A DNA stretch of 64,000 nt from Micrococcales bacterium (GTDB lineage: Bacteria > Actinomycetota > Actinomycetes > Actinomycetales > Cellulomonadaceae). This document shows positions 53,665 through 60,367 of the stretch, piece by piece (position 1 is the first letter of the stretch; the number at the start of each line of letters is the position of its first letter). The translations under genes and the position numbers were made by a program. Where the stretch lies: assembly GCA_009777345.1 (NCBI GenBank), contig WRMB01000010.1, positions 1-64,000 on the forward strand, given 5' to 3'. Under the pieces are notes generated by a model. The model did not search any database. It was not told where the DNA came from and saw only the letters and a program-made list of their open reading frames with translations.

Positions 53665-54810
53665 ATGGTGCTTGCCGGTGACGTGTTATCGCAGTGGTTG
53701 CAGCATCACAACGGTGCTGTGCTGCGTGGGTCGTTGATCCGGTTGAGCCCGGCTGGTCTGCTCCGGGTCTCTATGGCCGACGACTCCCGGCCGGTCCGGG
53801 TGATGCTGCCGGTGCAGCACGGCGGGCAGGCCGCGGTGGCCCGCGCCCAGTTCGCCGACGTCGCCGAGGGCCAGAGCCCGCAGCTGGCCCTGCGGGTGCA
53901 GGCCGTCTCGTCCGAAGAGGAGAAGCTGCGCCAGATGGAGCGGCTGCTGTCCATGCTCAGCGTCGTGACGGCGGCGCGGCAGCGGCCGGCGACCTATCCG
54001 GCGGTGCTGCCGGTGGCCGAGTCGTTCGTCGTCATCGTGCCGGGCTCCCAGATGCCGACGGCCGTCCCGCTCGACGAGTACGAGCTGTGGTGCGACGTCA
54101 TGGCCTGGTGCGACGCCAACCTCGCCGACCGGCACCAGGCCGACGGCCTGGCCGCGCGGGCGCTGGACGTCGTCGTGCGGCGGCTGCTGCCGGTGTTCGC
54201 GACGGTCAACGCGGTGCACGAGAACCTCGGCGTCATCCACCGTGACATCACCCCGAACAACGTGCTGGTGGACAGCGCGGGGCGGCTGCAGCTGGCCGAC
54301 TGGGGCATCGCCCACGTCCTGTCCGCGGACAAGACCTCGACGTACACCCAGCGGGCCGGCAACCGGGGTTACGCGCTGCCGCCCGAGACCGGGCGCGGCG
54401 ACAAGGCCATCGGCCGGTACACCGATGCCTGGTACCTCGGCTGCCTGCTGGTCTGGATGCTCACCGGCCAGCTGCCCGGCCCCGAGGGTGCCGAGCAGCT
54501 GCCCGCGGGTCTGCCCGTCGGCCCGGTGGGCGACCAGCTGGACGTCGTCGTGCGGGGCCTGTGCCAGCCCGACCCGCGCCGACGGATGACCCTGCCCGAA
54601 GCCTCGGCCCGGCTCCTGGCGCTGGTCGACCGCCCCCGTACGGTCCTCCAGGACGGCCCCGAGACCGCCGATCCCGCGTCGACGGGGTCTGTCGCCAGGG
54701 GCCGGGTCGTGTCCAGCCGGGCCGTCGGCGTCCGGAGCCTGCCCGAACCGCCGGACCAGCCGTCGCGGCGGGCCTCGTGGTGGCGGTCGCAACGACAGGA
54801 GAAGCCATGA
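53665..54810 (+). CDS. Ser/Thr protein kinase-like protein coupled to a two-component system
   Basis: The protein is about 381 residues; GTG 53662, ATG 53665 or GTG 53668 may be the start. TAAGAT at 53656-53661 directly upstream suggests leaderless transcription. The C-lobe is clear: LGVIHRDITPNNVLVDSAGRL (catalytic loop at about 190, HRDITPNN), LADWGIAH (DFG replaced by DWG), GYALPPE (APE), DAWYLGCLLVWMLTG. In the N-lobe I find no glycine-rich loop or VAIK-type lysine, so ATP binding may be unusual. The C-tail is Arg/Pro-rich. Its stop overlaps the response-regulator gene (ATGA), so the kinase may modulate that system. Confidence 0.75.
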   Translation: MVLAGDVLSQWLQHHNGAVLRGSLIRLSPAGLLRVSMADDSRPVRVMLPVQHGGQAAVARAQFADVAEGQSPQLALRVQAVSSEEEKLRQMERLLSMLSVVTAARQRPATYPAVLPVAESFVVIVPGSQMPTAVPLDEYELWCDVMAWCDANLADRHQADGLAARALDVVVRRLLPVFATVNAVHENLGVIHRDITPNNVLVDSAGRLQLADWGIAHVLSADKTSTYTQRAGNRGYALPPETGRGDKAIGRYTDAWYLGCLLVWMLTGQLPGPEGAEQLPAGLPVGPVGDQLDVVVRGLCQPDPRRRMTLPEASARLLALVDRPRTVLQDGPETADPASTGSVARGRVVSSRAVGVRSLPEPPDQPSRRASWWRSQRQEKP

Positions 54811-55517
54811 CCGAGTCGCAGCGCTTGCTGCTAGTCGACGACGAGGTGGCGATCACGTCGATGCTGACGACCATCTTCGAACGAGCGGGGTTCGACGTGA
54901 TCGTCGCCGAGGATGGCGCGGCCGGGCTGGCGGGGTACTACGCGCACCACCCCGACGTGGTGGTGTGCGATGTCATGATGCCGGTGATGGACGGCCGGGA
55001 GATGGTGCGCCGCCTGCGCCGGGCCGGGGAGTGGACGCCGGTGGTGCTGCTCACCCAGCACGGGGAGTCGGCGGACCGGGCGGTCGCGATCGACGAGGGG
55101 GCCGACGACTACGTGAACAAGCCGTGCGACCCGCAAGAGCTGCTGTCGCGGGTGCGGGCGGTGCTGCGCCGCCAGATGGCCGGCGGGCAGCCGCTGGCCA
55201 CCGCGTCGGTGCTGGTCGCCGGCGGGCTGCGCATGGACCGGGTGACCCGGCAGGTGACGCTGGACGGTGTCGAGCTGGTGCTGACGCCGCGGGCCGCGAT
55301 GCTGCTGGACTACCTGATGGCGCACCCCGGCGAGGTCTACAGCCGGGACCGGCTGCTCAGCGCGCTGTGGGGGTATGCCGTCCCCGTGTCCAACCGGGCG
55401 GTGGACCAGCGGGTCTCCGAGCTGCGCCGGGTGATGGGGGAAGCCGCGGCGGCGCAGTACGTCGAGACCGTGCCCGGGGTCGGCTACCGGTTCTGCGCCA
55501 AGGTGGTGCGTGGATGA
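54807..55517 (+). CDS. OmpR/PhoB-type response regulator
   Basis: ATG 54807 with aggag 6 bp upstream gives 236 residues. The receiver domain has LLVDDE (acidic pair), VVCDVMMPVMDG (phospho-Asp), LLTQHG (Thr) and VNKPCDPQELL (Lys). The winged-helix DNA-binding domain follows from about residue 130 (RQVTLDGVELVLTPRAAMLLDYLM, RVSELRRVMG, VETVPGVGYRFC). ATGA overlaps on both sides show that kinase-like protein, regulator and histidine kinase are one operon. Confidence 0.93.
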   Translation: MTESQRLLLVDDEVAITSMLTTIFERAGFDVIVAEDGAAGLAGYYAHHPDVVVCDVMMPVMDGREMVRRLRRAGEWTPVVLLTQHGESADRAVAIDEGADDYVNKPCDPQELLSRVRAVLRRQMAGGQPLATASVLVAGGLRMDRVTRQVTLDGVELVLTPRAAMLLDYLMAHPGEVYSRDRLLSALWGYAVPVSNRAVDQRVSELRRVMGEAAAAQYVETVPGVGYRFCAKVVRG

Positions 55518-56545
55518 CCGACGAGCCGCCGACCACCGCCCCGCGGGACCGCGGTCGGAGCCAGCCCGTCGCCCGCTGGTGGGCCCTGGCGGTCGCCCCG
55601 GGGCTGGTCGGTGCGGTGCTGGGGCTGGTGCGGCCCTGGGGCCCGGGTGGCGACGTGGTGACCGGTCGGACCGGTCTCGTGGTGGCGACGGTGGGGCTGC
55701 TGGTGTCGGTGCTGGCCGTGGGGCTGCTGTGGGCGTGGGGAGTGCTCCGCGCCCGGAACGCCGCCCTCAAGGCCGCGGCGGTCGAGGCGGCGGTGGCCGA
55801 CGCCCGGGAGCAGTGGTCGGCCGAGGCCCAGGAGGAGCACCGGACCTTCCTGTCGCGGCTGGACCACGAGCTGAAGAACCCGATGATGGCGATCCGCACG
55901 TCGGTGGGAGTGCTGCGCGGCGACGGGGTCGACACCGACCCGGTGGCGGTGATCGACAGCCAGTCGGCCCGGATCGCCACGCTGGTGACCGATCTGCGCA
56001 AGTTGGCGGACCTGGAGACCGCACCGATCGAGGTCGCCCCGGTGGCGATGGCGTCGCTGATCGACGAGGTCGTGGCGGTGGTGCGCGACGAGCTGGTGGC
56101 GAACCCGACCTGGGGGCCCCGGTCCATCGAGGTGCACCTGCCCACGGTGCCGTGGCGGGCGGCCGATGTCGCCGGGGACGTGGACCTGCTGTTCCTGGCC
56201 CTGTACAACCTGGTGCACAACTCGGTGAAGTACTCCACGCCGGGCGCGTCGATCGTCGTGCGCGGGATGGAAGACGGTGCCGGGGTGCTGGTCGAGGTGG
56301 CCGATACGGGCCAGGGCATCCCCGAGGACGAGCTCGGCGTGGTCTGGCAGGAGCTGAGGCGCGGGTCGAACGCCCGCGAGCTGCCTGGTTCCGGGCTGGG
56401 GCTGCCGATGGTGCGGACCATCATCAAGCGGCACCAGGGACGTCTGCAGCTGTCGTCGCGGCTCGGGGCCGGCACCTCGGCCCGGCTGTGGCTGCCCTTC
56501 GCCCAGCCTGGGGCGGTCCCCAGCTGGAGCACCGGACCGCGCTGA
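55514..56545 (+). CDS. Membrane sensor histidine kinase
   Basis: The protein (343 residues, ATG 55514) has two membrane spans (about 24-40 and 55-80) with only a short loop between them and so no evident extracytoplasmic sensor. HisKA contains FLSRLDHELKNPMMAIRTS (phospho-His) and HATPase has LYNLVHNSVKYS (N box), VADTGQGIPEDE (G1) and GSGLGLPMVRTI (G2). It presumably phosphorylates the upstream regulator. An intrinsic terminator follows at 56.7 kb. Confidence 0.93.
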   Translation: MTDEPPTTAPRDRGRSQPVARWWALAVAPGLVGAVLGLVRPWGPGGDVVTGRTGLVVATVGLLVSVLAVGLLWAWGVLRARNAALKAAAVEAAVADAREQWSAEAQEEHRTFLSRLDHELKNPMMAIRTSVGVLRGDGVDTDPVAVIDSQSARIATLVTDLRKLADLETAPIEVAPVAMASLIDEVVAVVRDELVANPTWGPRSIEVHLPTVPWRAADVAGDVDLLFLALYNLVHNSVKYSTPGASIVVRGMEDGAGVLVEVADTGQGIPEDELGVVWQELRRGSNARELPGSGLGLPMVRTIIKRHQGRLQLSSRLGAGTSARLWLPFAQPGAVPSWSTGPR

Positions 56546-56687
56546 CCCGCCGGGCACCTCTTTCGGCTCCGATGCTGCCGACCGTTCTCCCGTCCACCCG
56601 CAGTGCTGCGAGACTGGACGAGGTGCCCGCCGTCCGCGGCGCCACCCCGGAGCGCCGGACCGTGCCGACCGCTCTTGTGGGTGACCT

Positions 56688-56713
56688 GATGTTTCGGTTC
56701 GAAACATCTTTTT
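56688..56713 (+). terminator. Intrinsic terminator of the kinase/two-component operon
   Basis: Perfect 9-bp arms GATGTTTCG and CGAAACATC with loop GTT, followed immediately by TTTTT. It lies 140 bp after the histidine kinase stop and 5 nt before the shared 29-nt element. Confidence 0.75.
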
Positions 56714-56717
56714 CAGA

Positions 56718-56783
56718 CTGAAACCGATGTGCCAGGATCGGTACACAAAACGTGTCCGGACGGCCCAGGGCGGGTGTTAGCCT
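56718..56783 (+). promoter_or_regulatory. Shared-element promoter, copy A (lipoprotein)
   Basis: The 29-nt element (CTGAAAC...TGTGCCAGGAT...GTACAC, 56718-56746) starts exactly 60 nt before the -10 box TAGCCT (56778-56783). No TTGACA-like -35 is present. A GTG follows the -10 box after 7 nt. The same layout appears at 57.5 and 60.2 kb. The 315-bp gap between the histidine kinase and the lipoprotein holds this promoter, the terminator and the uORF. Confidence 0.7.
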
Positions 56784-56790
56784 CGTTGCC

Positions 56791-56850
56791 GTGAGGATCT
56801 CGAGTCCTCTAACAGAGGTCCGAGACGAGTTCGGACCGCCGTCTCGCTAG
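56791..56850 (+). CDS. Leaderless 19-residue uORF before the lipoprotein gene
   Basis: GTG 56791 lies 7 nt after the -10 box, at the predicted transcription start, and reads MRISSPLTEVRDEFGPPSR to a TAG at 56848-56850. The stop codon overlaps the ribosome-binding site (TAGGAG) of the lipoprotein gene, so translating ribosomes would terminate on it. Not in the ORF track because of its length. It is supported by the identical geometry at two other promoters; expression is inferred. Confidence 0.5.
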   Translation: MRISSPLTEVRDEFGPPSR

Positions 56851-56860
56851 GAGTAGGTCT

Positions 56861-57301
56861 GTGAAGTCAATCCGTACCACCACCATCGCGCTCGTCGGCG
56901 CTGCTCTCCTCACACTCGGTGCGCTGACCGGGTGCTCGAGCGACGATTCTGACGACAAGGGCAAGGAGACCAACGCCTCGGACGAGTCGAAGGGCGACTC
57001 CAAGTCGGACGACTCCAAGTCGGACTCCAAGGACTCGACGGACGCCGCGAACTTCGACTTCGACTGCGAAGAGTACACGACTGTGTTCAGCTCGGTCGAC
57101 GTGCCGACCAACATGACCGACATGGACGCCGTGGCTGACTACTACGACGCCCTGGCCGCCGAGGCGTCGGGTGGGCTGAAGAACGTGCTCAAGACCATGG
57201 CCGACTACACCCGGGACCCGATGGACACCGCCGCTGCGGAGCGCGCCACCGAGGCTTCGCAGGCATGGGCCGACGCTGTCATGGAGTGCGCTGGCATGTA
57301 G
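56861..57301 (+). CDS. Small acidic lipoprotein
   Basis: The 146-residue product (GTG 56861, aggag 8 bp upstream) has a lipoprotein signal peptide ending LTGC (Cys 25). A 40-residue Ser/Asp/Lys-rich linker (KGDSKSDDSKSDSKDS) tethers a ~80-residue helical domain beginning FDFDCEEYTTVF and ending VMECAGM, whose two Cys may pair. It should sit on the outer face of the membrane. I do not recognise the domain. A strong terminator follows, so it is monocistronic. Confidence 0.85.
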   Translation: MKSIRTTTIALVGAALLTLGALTGCSSDDSDDKGKETNASDESKGDSKSDDSKSDSKDSTDAANFDFDCEEYTTVFSSVDVPTNMTDMDAVADYYDALAAEASGGLKNVLKTMADYTRDPMDTAAAERATEASQAWADAVMECAGM

Positions 57302-57345
57302 CCGACGCAGGGTCGTGACCAGGGCAGGTCAGGTCACACCATCTT

Positions 57346-57401
57346 CCCGGCCGGAGGTTGTGGTTCTCGGGGTCCACAACCTCCGGCCGGGTTTTGTCTT
57401 T
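57346..57401 (+). terminator. Strong intrinsic terminator after the lipoprotein gene
   Basis: Perfect 18-bp arms (57346-57363 and 57374-57391, starting CCCGGCCGGAGG) with a 10-nt loop, followed by TTTTGTCTTT. Confidence 0.92.
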
Positions 57402-57463
57402 GGGTGCGCCAACCCTCGACCCCCACAAGAGTGAGAGTTCTCGGAAGGTGATAATGTTTCAGC

Positions 57464-57529
57464 CTGAGACACGTATGCCAGAACTGTTACACGAAGCGGG
57501 CTCTGGCAGAGGTCCGGGTGCGGTAGAAT
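57464..57529 (+). promoter_or_regulatory. Shared-element promoter, copy B (DUF4870 gene)
   Basis: Element CTGAGAC...TATGCCAGAA...TTACAC at 57464-57492, then -10 TAGAAT at 57524-57529, again 60 nt from element start to -10. The gene's ATG follows the -10 by 7 nt. The element's left end is half of a near-palindrome (GTTTCAG-C-CTGAGAC); copy A has TTTCAG-A-CTGAAA. Confidence 0.7.
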
Positions 57530-57536
57530 TGTCGCC

Positions 57537-57884
57537 ATGATGACCCAGAACACATCCGCAATCACCTCGGACGAGCGGACCCGGGGAATGATCGTCCATC
57601 TGGTCGCCGCCGTCTTCACGATCCTCGGGGCACTCGTCGTCTGGCTCTTGCACAAGGACAAGCCTGGTTTCGCCCGGGAGCAGGCGACCGGTGCTCTCAA
57701 CTTCCAGATCGGGATCTTCGCGGTCGAGGTGGTGGCGTGGATCCTCGGCTTCATCATCTGGCCGCTCGGCCTCCTGGTCGGTCTGGCCTGGCTGGTCGGC
57801 GTCGTCTTCGCGGTGCTCGGTGCGGTGACCGTGAACAAGGGAGAGTCGTACCGCTACCCCTTTGGCCTGCGCATCGTGACATGA
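57537..57884 (+). CDS. DUF4870 family membrane protein, probably leaderless
   Basis: The 115-residue protein begins MTQNTSAITSDERTRGMIVHLVAAVFTILGALVVWLL, then KDKPGFAREQATGALNFQI and two more hydrophobic segments (IFAVEVVAWILGFIIWPLG, VGLAWLVGVVFAVLGAVTV), the DUF4870 layout. No ribosome-binding site precedes the ATG, which sits 7 nt after the -10 box, so translation should be leaderless. The function of the family is unknown. Confidence 0.9.
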   Translation: MMTQNTSAITSDERTRGMIVHLVAAVFTILGALVVWLLHKDKPGFAREQATGALNFQIGIFAVEVVAWILGFIIWPLGLLVGLAWLVGVVFAVLGAVTVNKGESYRYPFGLRIVT

Positions 57885-58008
57885 GACCGCTCCTGGGCGC
57901 CGCGACCGGACGATTCGCGGCGTTCGGAGGAACATCCGGCCGGTTCGCGGGATCAGACCCCCGTGAGACGAGGACCGGCCTGCGGGCATGGCACGAGGCG
58001 GTGGGGGC

Positions 58009-58044
58009 CCTGGAGCTCCGGGTCTACGGACCCGGAGCTCCAGG
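58009..58044. repeat. 16-bp perfect hairpin with tetraloop after the DUF4870 gene
   Basis: Arms CCTGGAGCTCCGGGTC and GACCCGGAGCTCCAGG enclose TACG. It lies between the DUF4870 stop and the next gene. There is no T-tract, so it would be a non-canonical terminator or an mRNA end-stabiliser. Confidence 0.8.
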
Positions 58045-58136
58045 TGCGATTGTGGTGCGACTGGTGAGCAGACCGAGACTGGCGAACAGACCGAGCGGGA
58101 CGGGCCGTGGCCCGACCAGCAGAACAGAAGCCCGAT

Positions 58137-59591
58137 ATGCCTGACATGATCATGACCCTGGCGTCGCTCCTCGTGGCGGTGGCACTGTACATGTGGGTCG
58201 GTGCGACGCTGAGCACGCTGTTCCGTGCGCTCGGCGGCGCGCGGTGGAAGGCGTGGGTCCCGCTGGTCAGCCAGGTCGAGATGTTCAGGCTCGCCAAGAG
58301 GCCGGGCTGGCACATCGTCCTGCTCGTCGTCCCGCTCTACGGTCTGGTCGTCTACTACCAGGTGCTGCGAGAGCTGACCAAGCTGTTCGACCGTCCGACG
58401 AGACTGGCGCTGATCGGGGTCGTCCTCCTGCCGGTCTGGGCCGCCGCGGTGGCTGGTGGCCCCGCGTCTGGCGGGACAGCGGTGGGGGTCGAGTCCATCT
58501 TCGCTCTCTCCCCCCAGCCCGAGCCCCCGGTGGCGGGAGGCCACCCGGTTCCGCCGAGCCCGGCACCGGTCGGCGCGGCACCTGACCCGCAGGTCGGGCA
58601 GTACGCCTGTCCCGTGACGGTGTACCCGGAGCCGGTCATGCCGCTGGTGGTCCCGGCTCACCCGGTCGCTCCAGCGGCTCAGGCTGTGGTTCCAGCCCAG
58701 CCAGCGGCCGACCAGCCGATGGCGCCTGCGCCGGTGGTGGTTCAGCCGATGGTGGTCCAGCCGATGGTGCCTGCGCCGGTGGTCCAGCCGCCGGTCGTCG
58801 CGCCGTCGGTGCCGGTCGCGCAGCCGTCCGCCGCCCAGGCGGTGCCGCCCCTGGAGTTCCCGCCCGTCGTGCAGGACTCGCCCTGGTCCACCCCGGGTAC
58901 CCCGGCCCCTGCCGTGGTGCCGGACCAGGCGGTCGTGCCGCAGCCGGTGCTGCCGACGCCGGTCGTGCCTGCGGTGGTCATGGCGGAGCCGGTCAGCGTG
59001 CCGCGGTCGGGAACGGCGCAGCCTGCGGTCGTGCCGCAGCCGGTGCCGTCGCCGGTCGTGCCTGTGGTCATGGCAGAGCCGGTCAGCGTGCCGCGGTCGG
59101 CAACGGTGCAGCCTGCGGTCGTCCCGCCGCCAGGCCCGCTGTCGGCGGCGACCACGCCGTCCCGCGGGACCGGGCGACCGGCGCTCATGCCGGTGCCGTC
59201 GGATTTCGAGGTGTCAGACCACACCGTGGTCATCAACCGGGCGTCGCCGCGTCCGTGGTCGCTGGTCCTGGAGGACGGCCGGAGTTTCGACCTGTGGGCG
59301 TCGTCCGTGGTGGTCGGCCGGGAGCCGACGGCCACCGACGACGGGGTGCAGATGCTGGCGATCCCTGACGACACGCGCACGATCTCCAAGATGCACGCCC
59401 GTTTCGACCTGGTCGACGGTGTGTGGCAGGTCACCGACCTGGGCTCTACCAACGGCATCGTCGTCACCGGCACCGACGGGCGGGCCTTCTCGGTCCGGTC
59501 GGGCAGGACGAGCGTGGTCGGTACCCAGCTGGTGCTGGGCTCGGTGATGATGCGGCTGGTCTCCAGAGAGTCGTTGGCAAGGAGCGCATGA
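58137..59591 (+). CDS. Membrane protein with proline-rich linker and C-terminal FHA domain (paralogue 1)
   Basis: ATG 58137 gives 484 residues. The N-terminal ~110 residues have three hydrophobic helices and the block ALGGARWKAWVPLVSQVEMFRLAKRPGWHIVLL, resembling DUF5684-type membrane domains. A Pro/Ala/Val-rich linker (about 120-360, VVPQPVxPxPVVPxVVMAEPVSVPRS) leads to a complete FHA domain with VVVGREP, RTISKMHARF and TDLGSTNGIVV, the phosphothreonine-binding residues. It is a membrane-tethered phospho-reader, probably for a Ser/Thr kinase. The paralogue starts at 60367. It lacks the shared element found upstream of the paralogue. Confidence 0.8.
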   Translation: MPDMIMTLASLLVAVALYMWVGATLSTLFRALGGARWKAWVPLVSQVEMFRLAKRPGWHIVLLVVPLYGLVVYYQVLRELTKLFDRPTRLALIGVVLLPVWAAAVAGGPASGGTAVGVESIFALSPQPEPPVAGGHPVPPSPAPVGAAPDPQVGQYACPVTVYPEPVMPLVVPAHPVAPAAQAVVPAQPAADQPMAPAPVVVQPMVVQPMVPAPVVQPPVVAPSVPVAQPSAAQAVPPLEFPPVVQDSPWSTPGTPAPAVVPDQAVVPQPVLPTPVVPAVVMAEPVSVPRSGTAQPAVVPQPVPSPVVPVVMAEPVSVPRSATVQPAVVPPPGPLSAATTPSRGTGRPALMPVPSDFEVSDHTVVINRASPRPWSLVLEDGRSFDLWASSVVVGREPTATDDGVQMLAIPDDTRTISKMHARFDLVDGVWQVTDLGSTNGIVVTGTDGRAFSVRSGRTSVVGTQLVLGSVMMRLVSRESLARSA

Positions 59592-60157
59592 TGGACATCC
59601 GACTGGTCGTGGACGACCGGACCACGGCGATGGTGGACGGAGTCGTACCGCGCCGCGAGTTCGTCTTTGCGGACTGCCTCGTGGTAGGTGGCCGGGTCTA
59701 CGAGTACGGCTGGGACGCAGAACGCCTCGCCGTCGGTGCCGAGCTGTCCGTCGGTTCCGGAGAATACGGGCTGGCCGGGTTCGACCAGCTGGACCGGCTG
59801 GACGTCGGACCGATCGCCTATTCTTGCGGGTCGACGCTGGCCCGTGGTTCGTCGGGGTATTTCATGAAGACCGTCGGCGACCAGCTGGTCTGGCTGCTGG
59901 TCTGCACCGACTCGGAGGCGTTCACCGCCGTTCGCCGTCGGCGCGACGGCGTCGAGTTCGTCGCGCAGCTCGGTGAGCGCTGGGTGCTGCCCGCCGAGGA
60001 CGTCACCGCCGTGTTCGTCGAGCCGCCGGGCCAGCTCGCGGACCTCTCGTGGCCCGCGTCCACGGTCGGGACAGCCTCCTCGGTCCCGGCTCCGCGCCGG
60101 TCGGCCCGGCCGACGGCGGCACGGACGGGCCGTACCGGCTCGGCCGTGGTGTGGTGA
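59588..60157 (+). CDS. Hypothetical protein coupled to the FHA gene
   Basis: The 189-residue protein starts at ATG 59588 (ATGA overlap with the FHA gene; ggag upstream), or three bases later. No signal peptide or membrane span is visible. The body (IRLVVDDRTTAMVDGVVPRREFVFADCLVV, DQLVWLLVCTDSEAFTAV) is alpha/beta and resembles SUKH/immunity-like or SMI1-type small domains only loosely. The C-tail is Arg/Ala/Pro-rich. I do not recognise it. Coupling implies work with the FHA protein. Confidence 0.65.
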   Translation: MMDIRLVVDDRTTAMVDGVVPRREFVFADCLVVGGRVYEYGWDAERLAVGAELSVGSGEYGLAGFDQLDRLDVGPIAYSCGSTLARGSSGYFMKTVGDQLVWLLVCTDSEAFTAVRRRRDGVEFVAQLGERWVLPAEDVTAVFVEPPGQLADLSWPASTVGTASSVPAPRRSARPTAARTGRTGSAVVW

Positions 60158-60192
60158 TCGGCACGGGAGCGGGCCGCGACACGTGTCTTGCC

Positions 60193-60258
60193 CTGAAACA
60201 TGTGTGACAGGATCCGTACACCAGATGTGCACCTGGAGCGGTCCGCGTCCGGTACGCT
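60193..60258 (+). promoter_or_regulatory. Shared-element promoter, copy C (FHA paralogue 2)
   Basis: Element CTGAAAC...TGTGACAGGAT...GTACAC at 60193-60221, -10 TACGCT at 60253-60258, again 60 nt apart start to start. An ATG follows after 7 nt and opens the 33-codon uORF. No -35 consensus. Confidence 0.7.
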
Positions 60259-60265
60259 CGCCAGC

Positions 60266-60367
60266 ATGACGTCTCGGAGCGTGAGCGGTCTCGCTCCGGG
60301 CGTGTTCCAGAGCGCGTACAGGCTAGCCAGCCCGCAAGGGGCCGGCCGGGATAGAAATCGAGCGTGA
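60266..60367 (+). CDS. Leaderless 33-residue uORF before the second FHA gene
   Basis: ATG 60266 sits 7 nt after the -10 box; the frame stays open for 33 codons (start MTSRSVSGLAPGVF, end GAGRDRNRA) and stops at TGA 60365-60367, overlapping the FHA gene's start (GTGA/TGATG). It is too short for the ORF track. The main gene has only a weak ribosome-binding site, so translational coupling through this uORF is likely. Confidence 0.55.
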   Translation: MTSRSVSGLAPGVFQSAYRLASPQGAGRDRNRA

